From NCBI GenBank assembly GCA_016802295.1, contig JAESIW010000138.1, positions 2,208,897 to 2,272,896 of the forward strand: a stretch of 64,000 nucleotides of DNA. The letters are read 5' to 3'. The position numbers were made by a program, and so were the translations under genes. Shown here piece by piece: positions 12,638-24,990 of the stretch. Every line of letters starts with the position of its first letter. Within the stretch, counting starts at the first letter, position 1. Under the pieces are notes generated by a model, which saw only the letters and a list, made by a program, of their open reading frames with translations, did not search any database and was not told the DNA's origin. This stretch comes from Brachionus rotundiformis. Taxonomy: Eukaryota > Rotifera > Eurotatoria > Ploima > Brachionidae.

Positions 12638-13737
12638 ATGGCTGCAAAATCGACTTACGCCGACAAAAATATGGAAGCCTATGTGGAACGCATTAAAGCC
12701 AATGCTGAACATTTGGCAAAGGACATTTTTCCCAAAAAAGCCCTTGAACTAGACGAGTTGGTTAATGTAAAGTTAAAATTTAGCTATTTTTCAAATTTAT
12801 CTTGACATTTTATCAGGGTACTACTCTTGACACAGCAAATTTGAACAAAGTATTTGACTCTGCCGACTTTCCCAAGCCTGAAGATTTCATTTTTGCCTCA
12901 GCTGGACTTGAAAAGTCAGATATTAACCAAAAAGAAAATGTAGATGAATCTGTAAACGAAGATGATTATTAAAAAAATTTTCATTAATTATTAATTAAAT
13001 AAAGATGCAGCCTAAAAAGAGAAAATATGACCAGTTGAGCAAAAGTGACACAGATGTATCTGGTACAAAAGTGATCCTCTTTCCAGGTGGTGCAATCAAG
13101 TCAAATCAAACAATAACCGATCTTTTAAAACACATAAAGCCCTATGTTATTCACTTTCTGGACTCATCAGCGATGGTTGATACTATTTATTTATTAATTA
13201 ATATTTTTTAATTATTATTTTAGTTAAAATTATGGATTCAAATTTTGATACCTCAAATCGAAGATTTCAAAGCTGAATTGTCTCTACAGATCCAAGTAGG
13301 CGAAAAAAAAATAAATAGATAAAAATGTTAAAATTTTCCAAAGGAAGAGTCTTTGGCCGAAATAAGGGCCATTGAGTCAGAAGTGGCCACATACTTGGAC
13401 CATATATACAAGTATTACGCAGTACGAGGCAAATTGGTCGCCAAATTTGCCAAGTATCCCCATGTGGTAAGTTCAAAGATAAACATTATGACTTTTTTCT
13501 AATTGCCTGTCTTGTTTAGTTGGATTATAAGCAGAGTATCTTGGAACTGGACGAAAAAATGTTCATGACCGCACGTTTGATAGCATTGGAGCTCAGAAAC
13601 CACTACGTAAGATGTCTATTAATACTTTATCTTTTATAATTGAATTTTATCTTTAGACATCTGTACACGATATATTGATTAAAAATTTGGAAAAAATTAA
13701 AAAACCCCGATCGGATCATTCGATTTCAATGTATTGA
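12638..13737 (+). CDS. PSME3: PA28gamma / REGgamma proteasome activator subunit
   Basis: Subunit of the ring-shaped nuclear activator that caps the 20S proteasome independently of ATP. Seven exons fit: 12638-12766, 12817-12939, 13005-13175, 13224-13295, 13344-13466, 13520-13606 and 13657-13737, giving 261 residues (human 254). The N-terminal helix ends in DIFPKKALELDEL, matching human NFFPKKLLELDSF. The C-terminal domain contains LKLWIQILIPQIED, ESLAEIRAIESEVATYLD, KFAKYPHV and NLEKIKKPRS, and ends in -MY. The second donor could instead be at 12952 (GTAAAC), also phase 0 and adding four residues. The loop between helices includes a lysine-rich PKKRK motif, a likely nuclear signal as in PSME3. 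The gamma type rather than alpha or beta is the expected invertebrate form. Confidence 0.92.
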
Positions 13738-14843
13738 AAATTTATTAAAAAGATAATAAGATCAATTTGAAAATTAGAGGTTTTGAATTTTATTTGAAAG
13801 TGATAGTTGATAATTTTTTTAAATCGTTACTTCCGCTTAATTTTCATTTATTTAACAAAAAATAATAAAACTGATGAATATAAAATTTTTGATGTAAATT
13901 AAAATTTATTTGTGTTTAATTAATTAAATGCTTCTGGACCATATCCTTAATTAAAATAAAATTATCATATATATTTTTTTTAATAGAGAATTTAAATAAC
14001 AATAAATAATTTCAAAAATATACTCTATTTGTTATTTATTTTAGCAAAATTTATTTTGAATTAAATGTTAGTATGATTGTAATACATAATAATAAGTGAT
14101 GAAAGTAATTTTTTATTAAAATTAAACAATTCAAATGTAGTATTTAAATTTTAGACTGTACAGATCAATTCTAAACTGTATCAAGTTGTTTGATGGACAC
14201 AAATCAGACTATATTTATAAATGCTTAATAGTCTAAATAATTAATTAACTTAGTTAAATTAAGATATTTGGAATAAAATTTATTTGATTTATTTATTTTT
14301 CAAAAATAATTTTAGCAAATTATGACAAGAAGCTTTGTAAATTTTCTGCAATTTACTCTTCAACATTCAGATATTAAAATCTTATTTTATGTATAATTTT
14401 ACCAATTTGGATAATAATTGATAATATTCAACTCTAATAAACTATAATAAACATATTTTTCCAATTTGCGGCAAAATTGGCTTCTATATTCATTTTTTTG
14501 ATTTCATTTGCCATAACTTTGATATGGAAAGTTTTATTTTTTTAAGAAAATAAATTAGAAATAGGATATTCAAATTCTTTTTATAATAGGAAAAAAATTA
14601 TTTTCAAAATTGATAATATTTTAATAAATTATTTTTAGAAAATTTGTTGAAAAAGAATTATAAATTAATAATTAGACTAAAATTGAAAAAAAAATTAAAA
14701 AAAGAACTAATTTATTATTTCAAATTTCAAGAAAAATAATAATTACACTTCTGCTGGCTATGAATTTTAATTTGATAGTTCATCATAAATTTAAATCTTT
14801 TTTCCTAAATTAAACTAAGAACTAATCTTAAATAAACACTCAA
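13738..14843. other. Intergenic spacer PSME3-NPAT
   Basis: About 1.1 kb of AT-rich sequence with long A and T runs. I saw no exon, RNA gene or repeat that could be supported. Confidence 0.5.
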
Positions 14844-16374
14844 ATGATCGCCCTACTTCCGTCTGAAATAGCACGGCTCATTCTTAGTAAGAAGATTTGT
14901 TTTTGTCCTTTCCAACATGGATCTAATAACTGCTATCTTAGATTATCTAGAAGAGGAAAATTTGACCAAGACCTATGAGACATTTCTTGATGAATGTAGG
15001 TACTTGGAAGAATGCAAATTGTATCTCAAACGAGGGATTATTGTGCCAAAAACCATACATGGCAAAACTTTGTCTGATTATTTGGTAATTGACCCAAAAT
15101 TATGTAATGATAATTTTTGAAGAATTTCTTTTTTATTAATTTTTAATTTTTAAATCTAAGCTGAATATGAAAAAAAGCGACCAACTGCATCGATTGCCAC
15201 TCAAACAGATAAGATTGAGCAAATTACAGCTCACACTGAATGTAATTACAATTCTGAATGTGTAAGTTTGGGACCAAAACGAAAACCAAGTCAACAAGAA
15301 GACAATTTGGACTGCCAAATGGTAGAAGTTGACCAAGAGTCCATTTCGTCTTCGGTTGAGAACTACTCGCCAAACGATGTTGAGCAAAGTTTGAATGGGG
15401 CCAAGAAGAGGCGCTTACTGATTGGAAAAAATGTGGAAAAAATTCCTGAATTGACATTTTCGACTATTGAGCGCTCATTAGACGCCTTCATCAGCGATGC
15501 AGCGAGCAATTTCTCTCAATTAGCAGACAATAAAGCTGAAAAGAAAAAATCCGAACCAACAAAACCAAGTCCTAAACTAAATTCCCAAAATTCGTCTCAA
15601 CAATCAAGTCTGAGACAAAATCAGCCAATATTGTTCGACTTGGTGACCGGTAGGACAACTGGTCTGCAAAATAATCAAATATTTTCCCAATCTCAACAAA
15701 CACCATTGGTAATTTTACCATCAAATATCGACAGCACAATGGTTTCAAGAATTCAGCCTATTCAAAAAGACCCGGTCAAAAATATTCAACCAATTGTAAT
15801 TGAGCCAATTCAAAAAGTCCACTTGACAAACGCTATAAACTTAACTGGTCAAGTGACTGAGTCAAAAAAAAAGCAAAATTTGGCTAAAATAGCCAACATC
15901 AAGCCCAAAGGTGATCCCAAAATTGATGATACATCTGTGGAAATTTTTCCCAAAAAGAAAAAAGTTTACAATCGAGTTACCCCAACTATACGAGCAATAT
16001 ACGAAAAAGAACAACAAAACAAAGAAGAGAACCATCAGAAACCAGGCGATGCTGAATCAAAGCAAGATGATGGTGATGCCAAAGATGTTCATGATGAAAT
16101 TGCCGACATATTTGATATGTCATGTACCAAAACCATTTTGAACAGAAGCGACTCAAATGATATCAATTTGGATGATATTTGTGTGCAAACTTTATCCAAG
16201 TCTGGCCAGGACGTAGTCCGTAATAAGAAAATAAATAGAATGAAGAAAAACTTTGACAAAAAAGAGGATGAAGAAGTGGACAATTTGGATGAAAAAATTC
16301 CAACTGGTAGCGAAACATTCACCTCTACCAGAACCCTAAGGTCGCGGACTAACTCTCAGAGAAAAAACTTTTGA
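14844..16374 (+). CDS. NPAT: NPAT-like LisH protein, short
   Basis: Vertebrate NPAT is a nuclear coactivator of replication-dependent histone genes at histone locus bodies. Exons 14844-14886, 14942-15084 and about 15178-16374 give roughly 460 residues. The start MIALLPSEIARLILNYLEEE matches the human LisH start LLPSDVARLVLGYLQQEN, and the block GKTLSDYL matches GKNLTTILNEYV further on. The remaining 400 residues are low complexity, rich in Q, S, N, K and P with several basic clusters, and end in RTLRSRTNSQ. The protein is about a third of the length of human NPAT. The acceptor of the last exon is ambiguous: the nearer AAG at 15160 breaks the frame, so I chose the AAG ending at 15177. Another LisH nuclear protein is possible. 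Confidence 0.6.
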
Positions 16375-17771
16375 TCTTTACTTTTTTGTTTTGTTGTTCA
16401 TGTACAAACGATTTTCTTTCCTTTACAAAAAAAATACTTGGTCTTAAAATTTTGTTTATTGTATAAAGTTTTTTTGCATTTTATTTTATCAAACGATTCA
16501 GGAAATAATTATTTTAATAAAGGATTTTTTATCTAAATGAAAATCTAATTATCTATTTACTTAATTTATTTTTTAATTAATTTTTAGTATTGCTAAAATG
16601 GTATTTGGTAATTTTGCAAATTTGGTGTGTGGTAAGCAAGCTTAACTACTAAAGAACAAGATCATAAACAATTAATGCGTTTAATTTTTGATTAAATAAA
16701 AGTTAAACCTATTAAATTTAATAGAATTGATTTAATAGATTTTTTTAGAAAAAAATTTGAACATCATTGAAAAATATCGGTTTTATTTATTAATAAAAAT
16801 TATTATAAATAGCATTGAATAATTGAAAGACTTGGGTATGGTTTATTATTTAGAAGTAAGAGCAGGTAAAATTTATTAATTAGAAAAAATTAGAAAAGTA
16901 AATCGCTTGAATGTGATCAAAATGGTCAATTGTAGATGAATATTAATTTCATTTAAGATATAAATGACATTTAATTAAAAATGGTGATTGTAAGAAATTT
17001 GGGTAAATTAATTTTATTAAGTTTTTATTTAATTAGACATTTTTTTGTAAATTAATTTGTCTTTTTAATAGATTGAAACCATCTAAATTGAATAAGTTAT
17101 TTTTTATAATTTTTAATATTTAAGTATTAGCTCGATTAGGATAATAATTAAGAATTTAAATTTTCCTTATTCTAAAAATTAATTATAACTTTCTTTTAAA
17201 TAAGATCTAAATAGAATTAAAGATTTTCGGATAAAAATAAATATAGATTATAGCATTAAAAACTATAAAATGATAATCGAAAAACATTTATCAAATAGAA
17301 AAAATTTTTTTCTAGTTTATTCTTGAAAACGATAATAGTTTATTTAATATAATTTACATAGTTCAACATTTGAGAATAATTAATTGCTTTATCAGCATTA
17401 TAAATATTTCAACACTAATAAAAAATATATATTATAATAAATACTGACGCTTTATAAAAGCTAAAAAATTTTATCAATAATCTAGATCAGAAAAACATTC
17501 CGAATTAGCTTATTTATCTAGTTTATGGAATCTTTATAATTTTCTTGTGCATAGACGAACATAAAATTAATGAAATAAATAAATAATCAGACAAGATTTT
17601 TATCTTAAGCTTAAGTAGCTCTAGATTCGATTAGAACTTATGGTTTTTTAATTAAAAAATGAAATTTTCTTTTATATTTTTTATTAAGTAATAAAACTTA
17701 ATTTAACTATGAGCTAAAATATAAAACAAAATAAGTAAATATATTTTACTAAAATATTCGTATTAAAGTAT
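16375..17771. other. Intergenic spacer NPAT-MFSD10
   Basis: Lies between the 3' ends of convergent genes. It is very AT-rich with no supported exon or RNA gene. Confidence 0.5.
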
Positions 17772-19447
17772 TCATTCAGATTTTGGAGCCACTTGGCTCA
17801 GTCTTAAATTGGTACGGAGTAAAATAAATAATGGAATGATAAAACCAATTGATCCAACAGTGTAGCCAAATGTAGGACCAAAAGTCCAGTAAACTTGGAA
17901 AAAAAATTTTATTATTATTAAATAAATGAGAATACGAATCTTACTCATGGAAGAAAAAGTTGGCCCAAGGGCTCTGGCCAAAGCGCCCAGTGATCTAATT
18001 ATTCCCGTAATTGTTCCTTTTTCATCGTCATTTCCATAAATAGAACTAATTGTGGTAAAGCAAGGAATAACAACTGCTGAAGCATAAGTATAAAATGCCA
18101 GACCAATGTAGAGCAATATTTGATTAGAAGCTAGGGCTATTAGAACAAAAGAGGGTATTAAGATCATTATAGCTCTTATTGACGCAGACAAATGTTTGCC
18201 TGGTTTAATTCGTCTCACATAACCTCCCTGGATAAATGCCATTAATATGCCAATAAATAAGAACATTTTACCTTGTTGAACGCTGGAAATTTTAAAATTT
18301 TAATTTTAATTTCATTTTAATTTAAGCATTAATACCTATTATAATTAAATCGATGATGTACCAGGAAGGTAAGAGTAAACTCAAGACCGGAATAAATGAA
18401 TAAATAGACAAAGTTTGAGTATCCAATATTTTTCAAATCATTTAGATCTTTCTCATTAAGTGACTTAATTGGTTTAAAGTTAAACAAAGACACAGGATTT
18501 ATAAACTGAATTGATTGATAAAATATGTTCTTTATTGATTTTGACTTTAAAAAAATATAAAAATTTATTTTAAAGATAAAATATATTTTTGTCTAATGTT
18601 ACTCTGTTTTCAATAGGTAGAGATTCTTTGTAGAATAAGGACACAAAAATGATATTACATGTGGTAAGACCGATAGCCAAATAGGACGGATAGGTGTAAA
18701 TTGAGGCCGTGGCGGACAATTTAGATGAGAATATGGCACCAAAAGTGGGCCCAATTATGAAACCAAGAGAAAAAGCGATTCCTACCAAGGCCTTTTTTTA
18801 AATTTTAATTCAAAAATCACTCAACCATTTTTGTTTTATATTTTTAAACAATACTCAAAGTTATACTAACCATTGCTTTGGAACGATTTTCGTTATTTGT
18901 CAGGTCAGTCATTATGGCAATTATGATGGACACATTGGCCTTGGATATTCCGCCAATTATTCGACTGAGTAAGAAAATGACAAAAAAACCGGAAAAAGAC
19001 CACAAAATATATGAAATAAGAGTACCGGACTTGATTATGGAATTTAATGTTTGTTTAATAATTTGGAAATTTTACCATGGCTAGGAGAAGAATGGGTTTT
19101 CTGCCGTAAAGATCGGATGCAGCGCCGATCAGAGCTGATGAAATGAACTGTAAAAAGGAAAACAAAGAGCCAATTAGCCCCCCGAAAAGGACCGAATTTA
19201 GGCTCCGGTCAGTCGAAGCCGCAATCAATTTTCTGTACTCATCTACACTAGTTTCCAAAAAATTATAAGTCAAATCCTTAAAAAAAGCTCAAGTATTAGA
19301 TAAGAGTTTTTTTGATTTTTCAACAAGTTTGTTTACGTCTTTTTTGGATGCATAGAAGTCAAATATCTTGGGAAACAATGGTAGAATAAGAGTAAATGCA
19401 AACAAATCTAGAAAAAGAGATACAAAAGCGACGTATTTTTGCTCCAT
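17772..19447 (-). CDS. MFSD10: Major facilitator transporter, MFSD10 (TETRAN) type
   Basis: Multi-pass membrane transporter related to MFSD10, a putative organic-anion exporter. The start is ATG at 19447. Exons include 19337-19447, 19076-19276, 18871-19029, one ending at 18791, one near 18300-18540, one at about 17944-18285 and a last one ending at 17772. The first helix reads FVSLFLDLFAFTLILPLFPK. The MFS signature is seen in SALIGAASDLYGRKPILLL, and SVLFGGLIGSLFSFLQF matches human SVLFGGLIGSAFSVLQF. Further matches are RIIGGISKANVS, GIAFSLGFIIGP and TGIIRSLGALARALGP. Helix count and order follow the family. The small exon boundaries near 17890-17945 and 18290 are approximate. Confidence 0.88.
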
Positions 19448-21403
19448 TTATCCTATCTATAATGAAAAAATGAAAAAAAATTAAGTCTGATGATCGGGTA
19501 GATATTTTTTTGACAACGAAGGCAATAAAAATAAGTTTATACGTGATATTTGAGAAAAATTTATTATTTAAAAAAGAAAAATAAAATACTAAGAATATGT
19601 TTATTGTGTATTGAGAGTCTTGGTAAAGCAAAATTATGCATCTTTTATTATGATTGAAATTAAGTTTTCTTAATTTATAAATTTCAACTGAAGCAAAAAA
19701 TTAAATGCTTTTAAAGGTTTTTTTCCATTAAAAAAGACGGGAGTTTTTTTCCCAAATTTTGAGTATTTTTTAAAAATTTATAAACAAAATTCTAATTTTA
19801 AAAATCATAAAAAAATGCTGTTAAGCTAAAAAAATTATTTTGTTTATTTGAATATTTTTAAATCAAAGCTTAATTGGATTTAAAAAATCTATAAATTTAA
19901 ATGAATGCTCATTTATTTATAAGGTTTTGTTTAAAATTAAGACCGGAATTTTCGCTCTATTAACATCACATATTAAAAAAATGTGTTATTTTCTTTATTT
20001 TTGACAAGATACTTTTTTATTTTTTATTTTTCTTTTTAAATTGAAAAATAGTAAAAAAAAAGAGGTTTTCTTTTAAGTAGGCATACAAGGACAATTAGCT
20101 GTCTTAAATAAAATATTTAAACAAGGTTTATTCCAGTAGTTATGAAAATTTTAATTAAAATTCAGTAGCAGACTTTATTTGAGTTGAATAGAAAAAATGT
20201 ATATTTTTTTTTGGTAAAGATTTAGCTATCTATTCGCATAAATGTTGATCTAATCATAAAATAAATTAAGATTTAGTATGCATAAATACGCAACATTAAT
20301 TTTTATATAATAATTTAAAAAAAAAAAAAAGATATTTGAGCATTTAATTATAGCTCTAATATTTGATTAGAGATAATTATTGATTCGATTGAAAATTCGA
20401 TTATGACATGCTTGCCACCGCCTTCAATTTTAATTTTGTTTAAAAAAAATAAATTCTCTTTTCTTTTTTTTTTTCATAATTAAATATATGTATAAAGGTT
20501 TATTTTTTATCTAAATTGAATCATTTCGACAAAAAATATAAATTTAGCTTGAGCTAAAATTTTATTAATTTAATTTAAATTTAAAGGTTGTCGTAGAAAA
20601 GTGAGTTTTTTTTCAGTCATAAGCCTAATCGGGCCTAGATAAGCTCACATGCGACTACCTGGCGCCTCGAAATAATAATTACTTATTCGATTGGCATTTA
20701 TTACCCTAATTGCGTCAATCTATCCAAATAAATTGGTTAAGTAAATATTTAAAATTCAACGTCATTAGAATAATTTTTTTTTAAGAAAAGATCAGTTTTT
20801 TAAATTAAAACATTAAAGCGCAAATCTTTTTTGTTGCCAAATTGGCTCGTTTGCCAGAAGTAAGCGAGATGCTTTTTCTCTAAAAGTACATTTCTTCCAG
20901 ATATTCACCTTTGGAGCTGTACAGAATTTAATTTGCCTGGCACCTAGATTTTTTTTTATTTTAGCTGTATAAAAAAAAAAAAGAAAAAATCAATAAAATA
21001 AAAATATCTGTATATATTTTTTTTAATAGATAGAAATTTAAGTTGGAAAATAAATTATGATAAGAATATAATCTTGGAACTGGCGCCCAAAGTGGCATCA
21101 ATTTATCAAGATTAATTAATCAATCGAATCCAACTAAATGTGCTTAGGTATTCAAAATTTTTAAACAATAAGAAAATTTTCTCGCTTATTATTACATAGT
21201 TACATGTAAATAATTAAATTAGTAATTATTGTGCATAAAAAACAACTTGAATGCTCTGAGCAAATTTGTTTATGTCGAGAAAACAAAATCCAGCATTCTC
21301 TCGCTATTAAAAGCATTTCTTTTTCTTATTTTTCCAAAAAATTAAATAAAATAAAATTTTACCACAACTTTACCATAATTTAAAAATTTAGAGAATTAAA
21401 CAA
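19448..21403. other. Intergenic between divergent MFSD10 and MRAS
   Basis: About 2 kb shared upstream of two divergent genes. Most is AT-rich, but 20585-20720, 20820-20960 and 21070-21150 are less AT-rich and of higher complexity. They could be untranslated first exons or regulatory sequence of MRAS. I see no protein signal in them, and the antisense frame at 19359-19631 is not a gene. Confidence 0.4.
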
Positions 21404-22093
21404 ATGGCTCATCCTCCCAATAATGACAATCTGCAGACCTACAAGATAGTGGTGGTAGGCGACGGTGGTGGTAAGTTTGAGCATGCTTTCCGAGGGTTTA
21501 CTTGAGTTAATATTTTTTACCAAGTTGGCAAGTCGGCACTGACCATTCAGTTTTTCCAGAAGATGTTTGTAGAGGACTATGACCCGACCATTGAGGACTC
21601 GTACATCCAGCACACGGAAATAGACGACCAGTGGTGCATACTTGACGTTCTTGACACCGCTGGTCAAGAGGAGTTTTCTGCCATGCGCGAGCAGTACATG
21701 CGCAAAGGCGACGCTTTCCTGCTCGTTTACTCGGTCACCGACCGAGCCAGCTTCATGAACATTCGCCACTTTCACACGCTGATACTGCGCGTCAAAGACA
21801 AAGACTCCTACCCGATGATCCTGGTTGCCAACAAGGTCGACTTGGTTCATTTGAGACAAGTCTCGCAAGAGCAGGGCCAAGAGTTGGCCAATTTCCTCAG
21901 AATACCCTACATCGAAACCAGTGCCAAGAATCCGCCGATCAATGTCGACCGAGCTTTCCACGAGGTGGTGCGAATAATACGCAACCAGCCCCAGAATAAA
22001 GAGAAACAAAATGCCAAAAAGTCAGCCAAGAAAAGCGATAAGCAAAAAGACAAGTCAATACGTAAAAGCTTAAAGAAGTGTAATCTTATGTAA
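21404..22093 (+). CDS. MRAS: M-Ras GTPase
   Basis: Ras-family GTPase; M-Ras activates the SHOC2-PP1 complex to stimulate Raf. Two exons, 21404-21470 and 21525-22093, give 211 residues (human M-Ras 208). The start NDNLQTYKIVVVGDGGVGKS resembles human DNLPTYKLVVVGDGGVGKS. It keeps the effector loop YDPTIEDSY followed by the M-Ras-like HTEID, the switch DTAGQEEFSAMREQYMR, the ANKVDL motif, and ETSAKNPP where human has ETSAKDPP. The tail is strongly lysine-rich and ends in the CaaX box CNLM, predicting a farnesylated, membrane-bound protein. The coding sequence is markedly more GC-rich than neighbouring genes. An acceptor-like TTTAG ends at 21391, 12 bases before the ATG. Confidence 0.93.
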
Positions 22094-23436
22094 ACTTGGC
22101 CTTTATGGACTCCATACTTAATTTTAGTTTTTTTTTTGATTTTTTTAAAATTGGGACTTGTCGATGTAAATATTAAACTGTACTAATTTAGGACTATTTT
22201 TTTTAATAAAAGGTAATTAAAATTTAAGTGACCAAGAAAAAAATGTATCAAAAATTATAAAACCCGGTTTTTCTTTAATAAATTTATTTCAAATTAATTT
22301 ATAGTGTGATTTAGCATCGAAATTAAACTTTTGAATTTTTTTTTTAAATTTTCCAAAAAAAACTTTTGCCGAAAACAGCCGGTGTCTTGAAAAAAAAATT
22401 AATTGTTAAATCATTTTTTGTAAATAAATATTTAAAAATTTTAATTTAATTAATGGATTCTCGGTGTTTGTTTTCAGTATTAGTTTTTTTCTATTTTGAT
22501 TTGTTTTTTTTTTGTTTTTTACAAGCTAATTAAAGTCATTATTTAAATTCGTTATCAAAAGTCTTTTTGATTTTTAAATTTATTCGATACGTATTTTCAA
22601 TGTTATTTAAATAAAGTGATTAAGATAATTTGTTTGTTTGTTTTTATTTTTTTAAATTAAAATAAAATAGACATCAATTTAATCGATGATAATTGAGAAA
22701 TGTTTTAGAAAAGATAAATTTTTTCAATTTAATGGTTTGATGGTCCATGGTTTTACCAAACACAATTTATTCTAATTTATTGGAATAAAATCTAAAAACA
22801 TATGATGCTAACAAAAGTTGGCATATATTTTTATTTTACTATTTAAGTTAATGAAATTTATTTAAGAGATTTGAAAGACAATTGGAATTGGAAAAATTTA
22901 ATCTAAACTTAAAATCTAATTAATGATTAGTTATTTTAATAAAATAAATAGAAATCAATAGCTTTCGCAATTCATATCAAATCAATAGCAATTAGAGTTT
23001 TTAAAATACATTTTATCTATTATGTTTTCAAATTTAAAAATTCTATTAATGATAAATTATCGAAGCTTTTTTTCTTATTGATAGAATAAGCGCAAACCAA
23101 AATGATCATGTTAATTAACTTTGTAGAGTAAAAGCTGAAATTTTACATCAAAATGAAAAAAAATAACAAAAGATAGTTTTTAATTTTTTTTCGCTTCATT
23201 TAACCATCTCTAAAAGTTTGAAAAAAAAGGCTTGGTCATGACCCAACTTAATCACAAAGCAAGCTTTATGTCTGTTGATTTCTTATCTTTGTAAAGTCAA
23301 GTGCTTGACGCAAAATAATCTTAACCAAAGGTATAAAAAATCTTTCGATTATATGCATTAAATGAAAAAATTGTTAATTAAATTTTAAATTAATACTAAA
23401 AAGAACATTTTAATTTATTTGAAATGTTTAATTAAA
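22094..23436. other. Intergenic spacer after MRAS
   Basis: AT-rich with runs of T, likely including the MRAS 3' UTR. No exon, RNA gene or repeat is supported. Confidence 0.5.
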
Positions 23437-24990
23437 ATGGTTCAAAGTACCAAAAAGCAAACATCGGATATTCCTCCAATACCAAAAGAGACACACAAAA
23501 AAAATTCCAATCGTCGGTCCACATTCAAATGTATAGTTATTGTCTCATTTGCCATTCTTTTACCAGCGATAGTCATTGGAGTATTTTTCTATAATGTTAA
23601 CAATTTACAAAGATTAGAGCCCATAAAATACAATGATGTATTACCAGGAGTGAATTCATACAAGTGGCATTACTTTGAGAATTTCTTTGATAACAAAAGC
23701 ATTGAGCTTTTTCGTGAGTTGGCGCTGAACGGCGAGTCTTTGACCACAATAGTTGATGACAAGAATGTAGAAAGTGCTGGCGAAGCGGTTGCTGTAGGCC
23801 ATGTAGATTGTAGACACCCATTTATGACTTTAAATTTAAACAGAACCATTTGTCACTTTTCCAATCGGCTGGACGTTGGCATGCACTTTGTCAAAACCGG
23901 AGGATTCAATGGACACATCGAATACTATGAGCGCATGGTCGCCAGAATAATACCATTCAGACGTAGATTATTTCAACAAAATTACAACTCATTAATTAAC
24001 TTAAAAAATTTGTCCGAATTTAACTCAGTTGATTTTTTGGACAAAGTCAAAGAAGTGTGTGCAGATTGTTATTTGTTCAAGCAAGATCCATCTGGTCACA
24101 GAAAAAGTTCCATCATAAATGAGATGTTTCAGTTGGATTTGTTGCTAATGTTGCCTGGCCAAGAGCTGCCAATGCATCTTAATGTACCTTACTTTTGGGG
24201 TGCTGACCGTAACTCTTTTCCGCAATGGCTTTTGGTCATAATGAAAAAATCAAAGCTTTTCGATCACTTGTTCATTCCACAAGTTCAAGGTTTTAGTTGG
24301 TTAGACTTGGAAGAATATACGGGAGCCAAACTGACCGAGGAATATGTTGATATCAATGGCGAAGGTGGTGATTTTTATTTTTATCCATACAGAGAACAGA
24401 TGAAAATCAATCCGGTGACCAAAAGTCAGGAAATGTCCAAAGAAAATGCCAATAAATATGTTATTTTGAAGCAAGAGGCCAATTCGGCCATTTTATTAGA
24501 TGGTGCTCAGGTAATCCATGGAGTTGACAGATACAGACACTATGATATACCACCTTTGTTCTCGCACAGCCATCATTATAAAATTCGCTTTAACAAAGAG
24601 ACTAATTTGTGGGATTTATATGATTTCCAAGACAATGAACTAAGAAGCTATTACAAGAATGATGTTAAACTAATGGTTGTTTGGAATATGCATTGCTTTG
24701 CCAATGAAGAAGAAAGAAAAAAATTTCATTCACAAACAGAAAAGGTTTCGCTTGAATATGTTATGAAAGTTTTTAAAGATGACTTGAGAAAAAGAGACAG
24801 ATTGCCAAGTGATGACATAGAACCGCTGGATTTGTGGACCATTGTGATAAAAGAGTATTTAACCTATCCGATAAATACTCATCAGCAAAGTTCAACTTTT
24901 TTTGGAATAAATTACTGCTTATTGCCAAATATTGTTCCAAAATGGATTGGTGAAAATATTATGCAACCTTTTTTAGAAGGGAGATGTTAG
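23437..24990 (+). CDS. Intronless type II membrane protein, possible 2OG-Fe(II) oxygenase fold
   Basis: A single uninterrupted reading frame of 517 residues starting at the ATG at 23437. A basic N-terminal tail of about 30 residues is followed by one hydrophobic segment (about residues 32-52, CIVIVSFAILLPAIVIGVFF), so the protein is probably a type II membrane protein with a lumenal or extracellular domain. I do not recognise a named family. In the C-terminal half, H247-x-N249 (in ELPMHLNVPYF), H361 (in QVIHGVDRYR) and R384 (in HHYKIRF) could be a variant HxD...H...R facial triad of 2-oxoglutarate/Fe(II) oxygenases, with asparagine in place of aspartate. That reading is speculative. Lack of introns is unusual next to its multi-exon neighbours and could reflect retroposition or transfer. 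Confidence 0.8.
   Translation: MVQSTKKQTSDIPPIPKETHKKNSNRRSTFKCIVIVSFAILLPAIVIGVFFYNVNNLQRLEPIKYNDVLPGVNSYKWHYFENFFDNKSIELFRELALNGESLTTIVDDKNVESAGEAVAVGHVDCRHPFMTLNLNRTICHFSNRLDVGMHFVKTGGFNGHIEYYERMVARIIPFRRRLFQQNYNSLINLKNLSEFNSVDFLDKVKEVCADCYLFKQDPSGHRKSSIINEMFQLDLLLMLPGQELPMHLNVPYFWGADRNSFPQWLLVIMKKSKLFDHLFIPQVQGFSWLDLEEYTGAKLTEEYVDINGEGGDFYFYPYREQMKINPVTKSQEMSKENANKYVILKQEANSAILLDGAQVIHGVDRYRHYDIPPLFSHSHHYKIRFNKETNLWDLYDFQDNELRSYYKNDVKLMVVWNMHCFANEEERKKFHSQTEKVSLEYVMKVFKDDLRKRDRLPSDDIEPLDLWTIVIKEYLTYPINTHQQSSTFFGINYCLLPNIVPKWIGENIMQPFLEGRC

Noticed and set aside
12638..12972. A separate small gene ending at 12972 before PSME3
   Set aside because: Its sequence is the N-terminal domain of PA28gamma. 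A 65-base GT-AG intron (12940-13004) joins it in phase 0 to the rest.
21380..22009. Long antisense open frame over MRAS
   Set aside because: It is explained by the GC-rich codon use of MRAS and has no similarity of its own.
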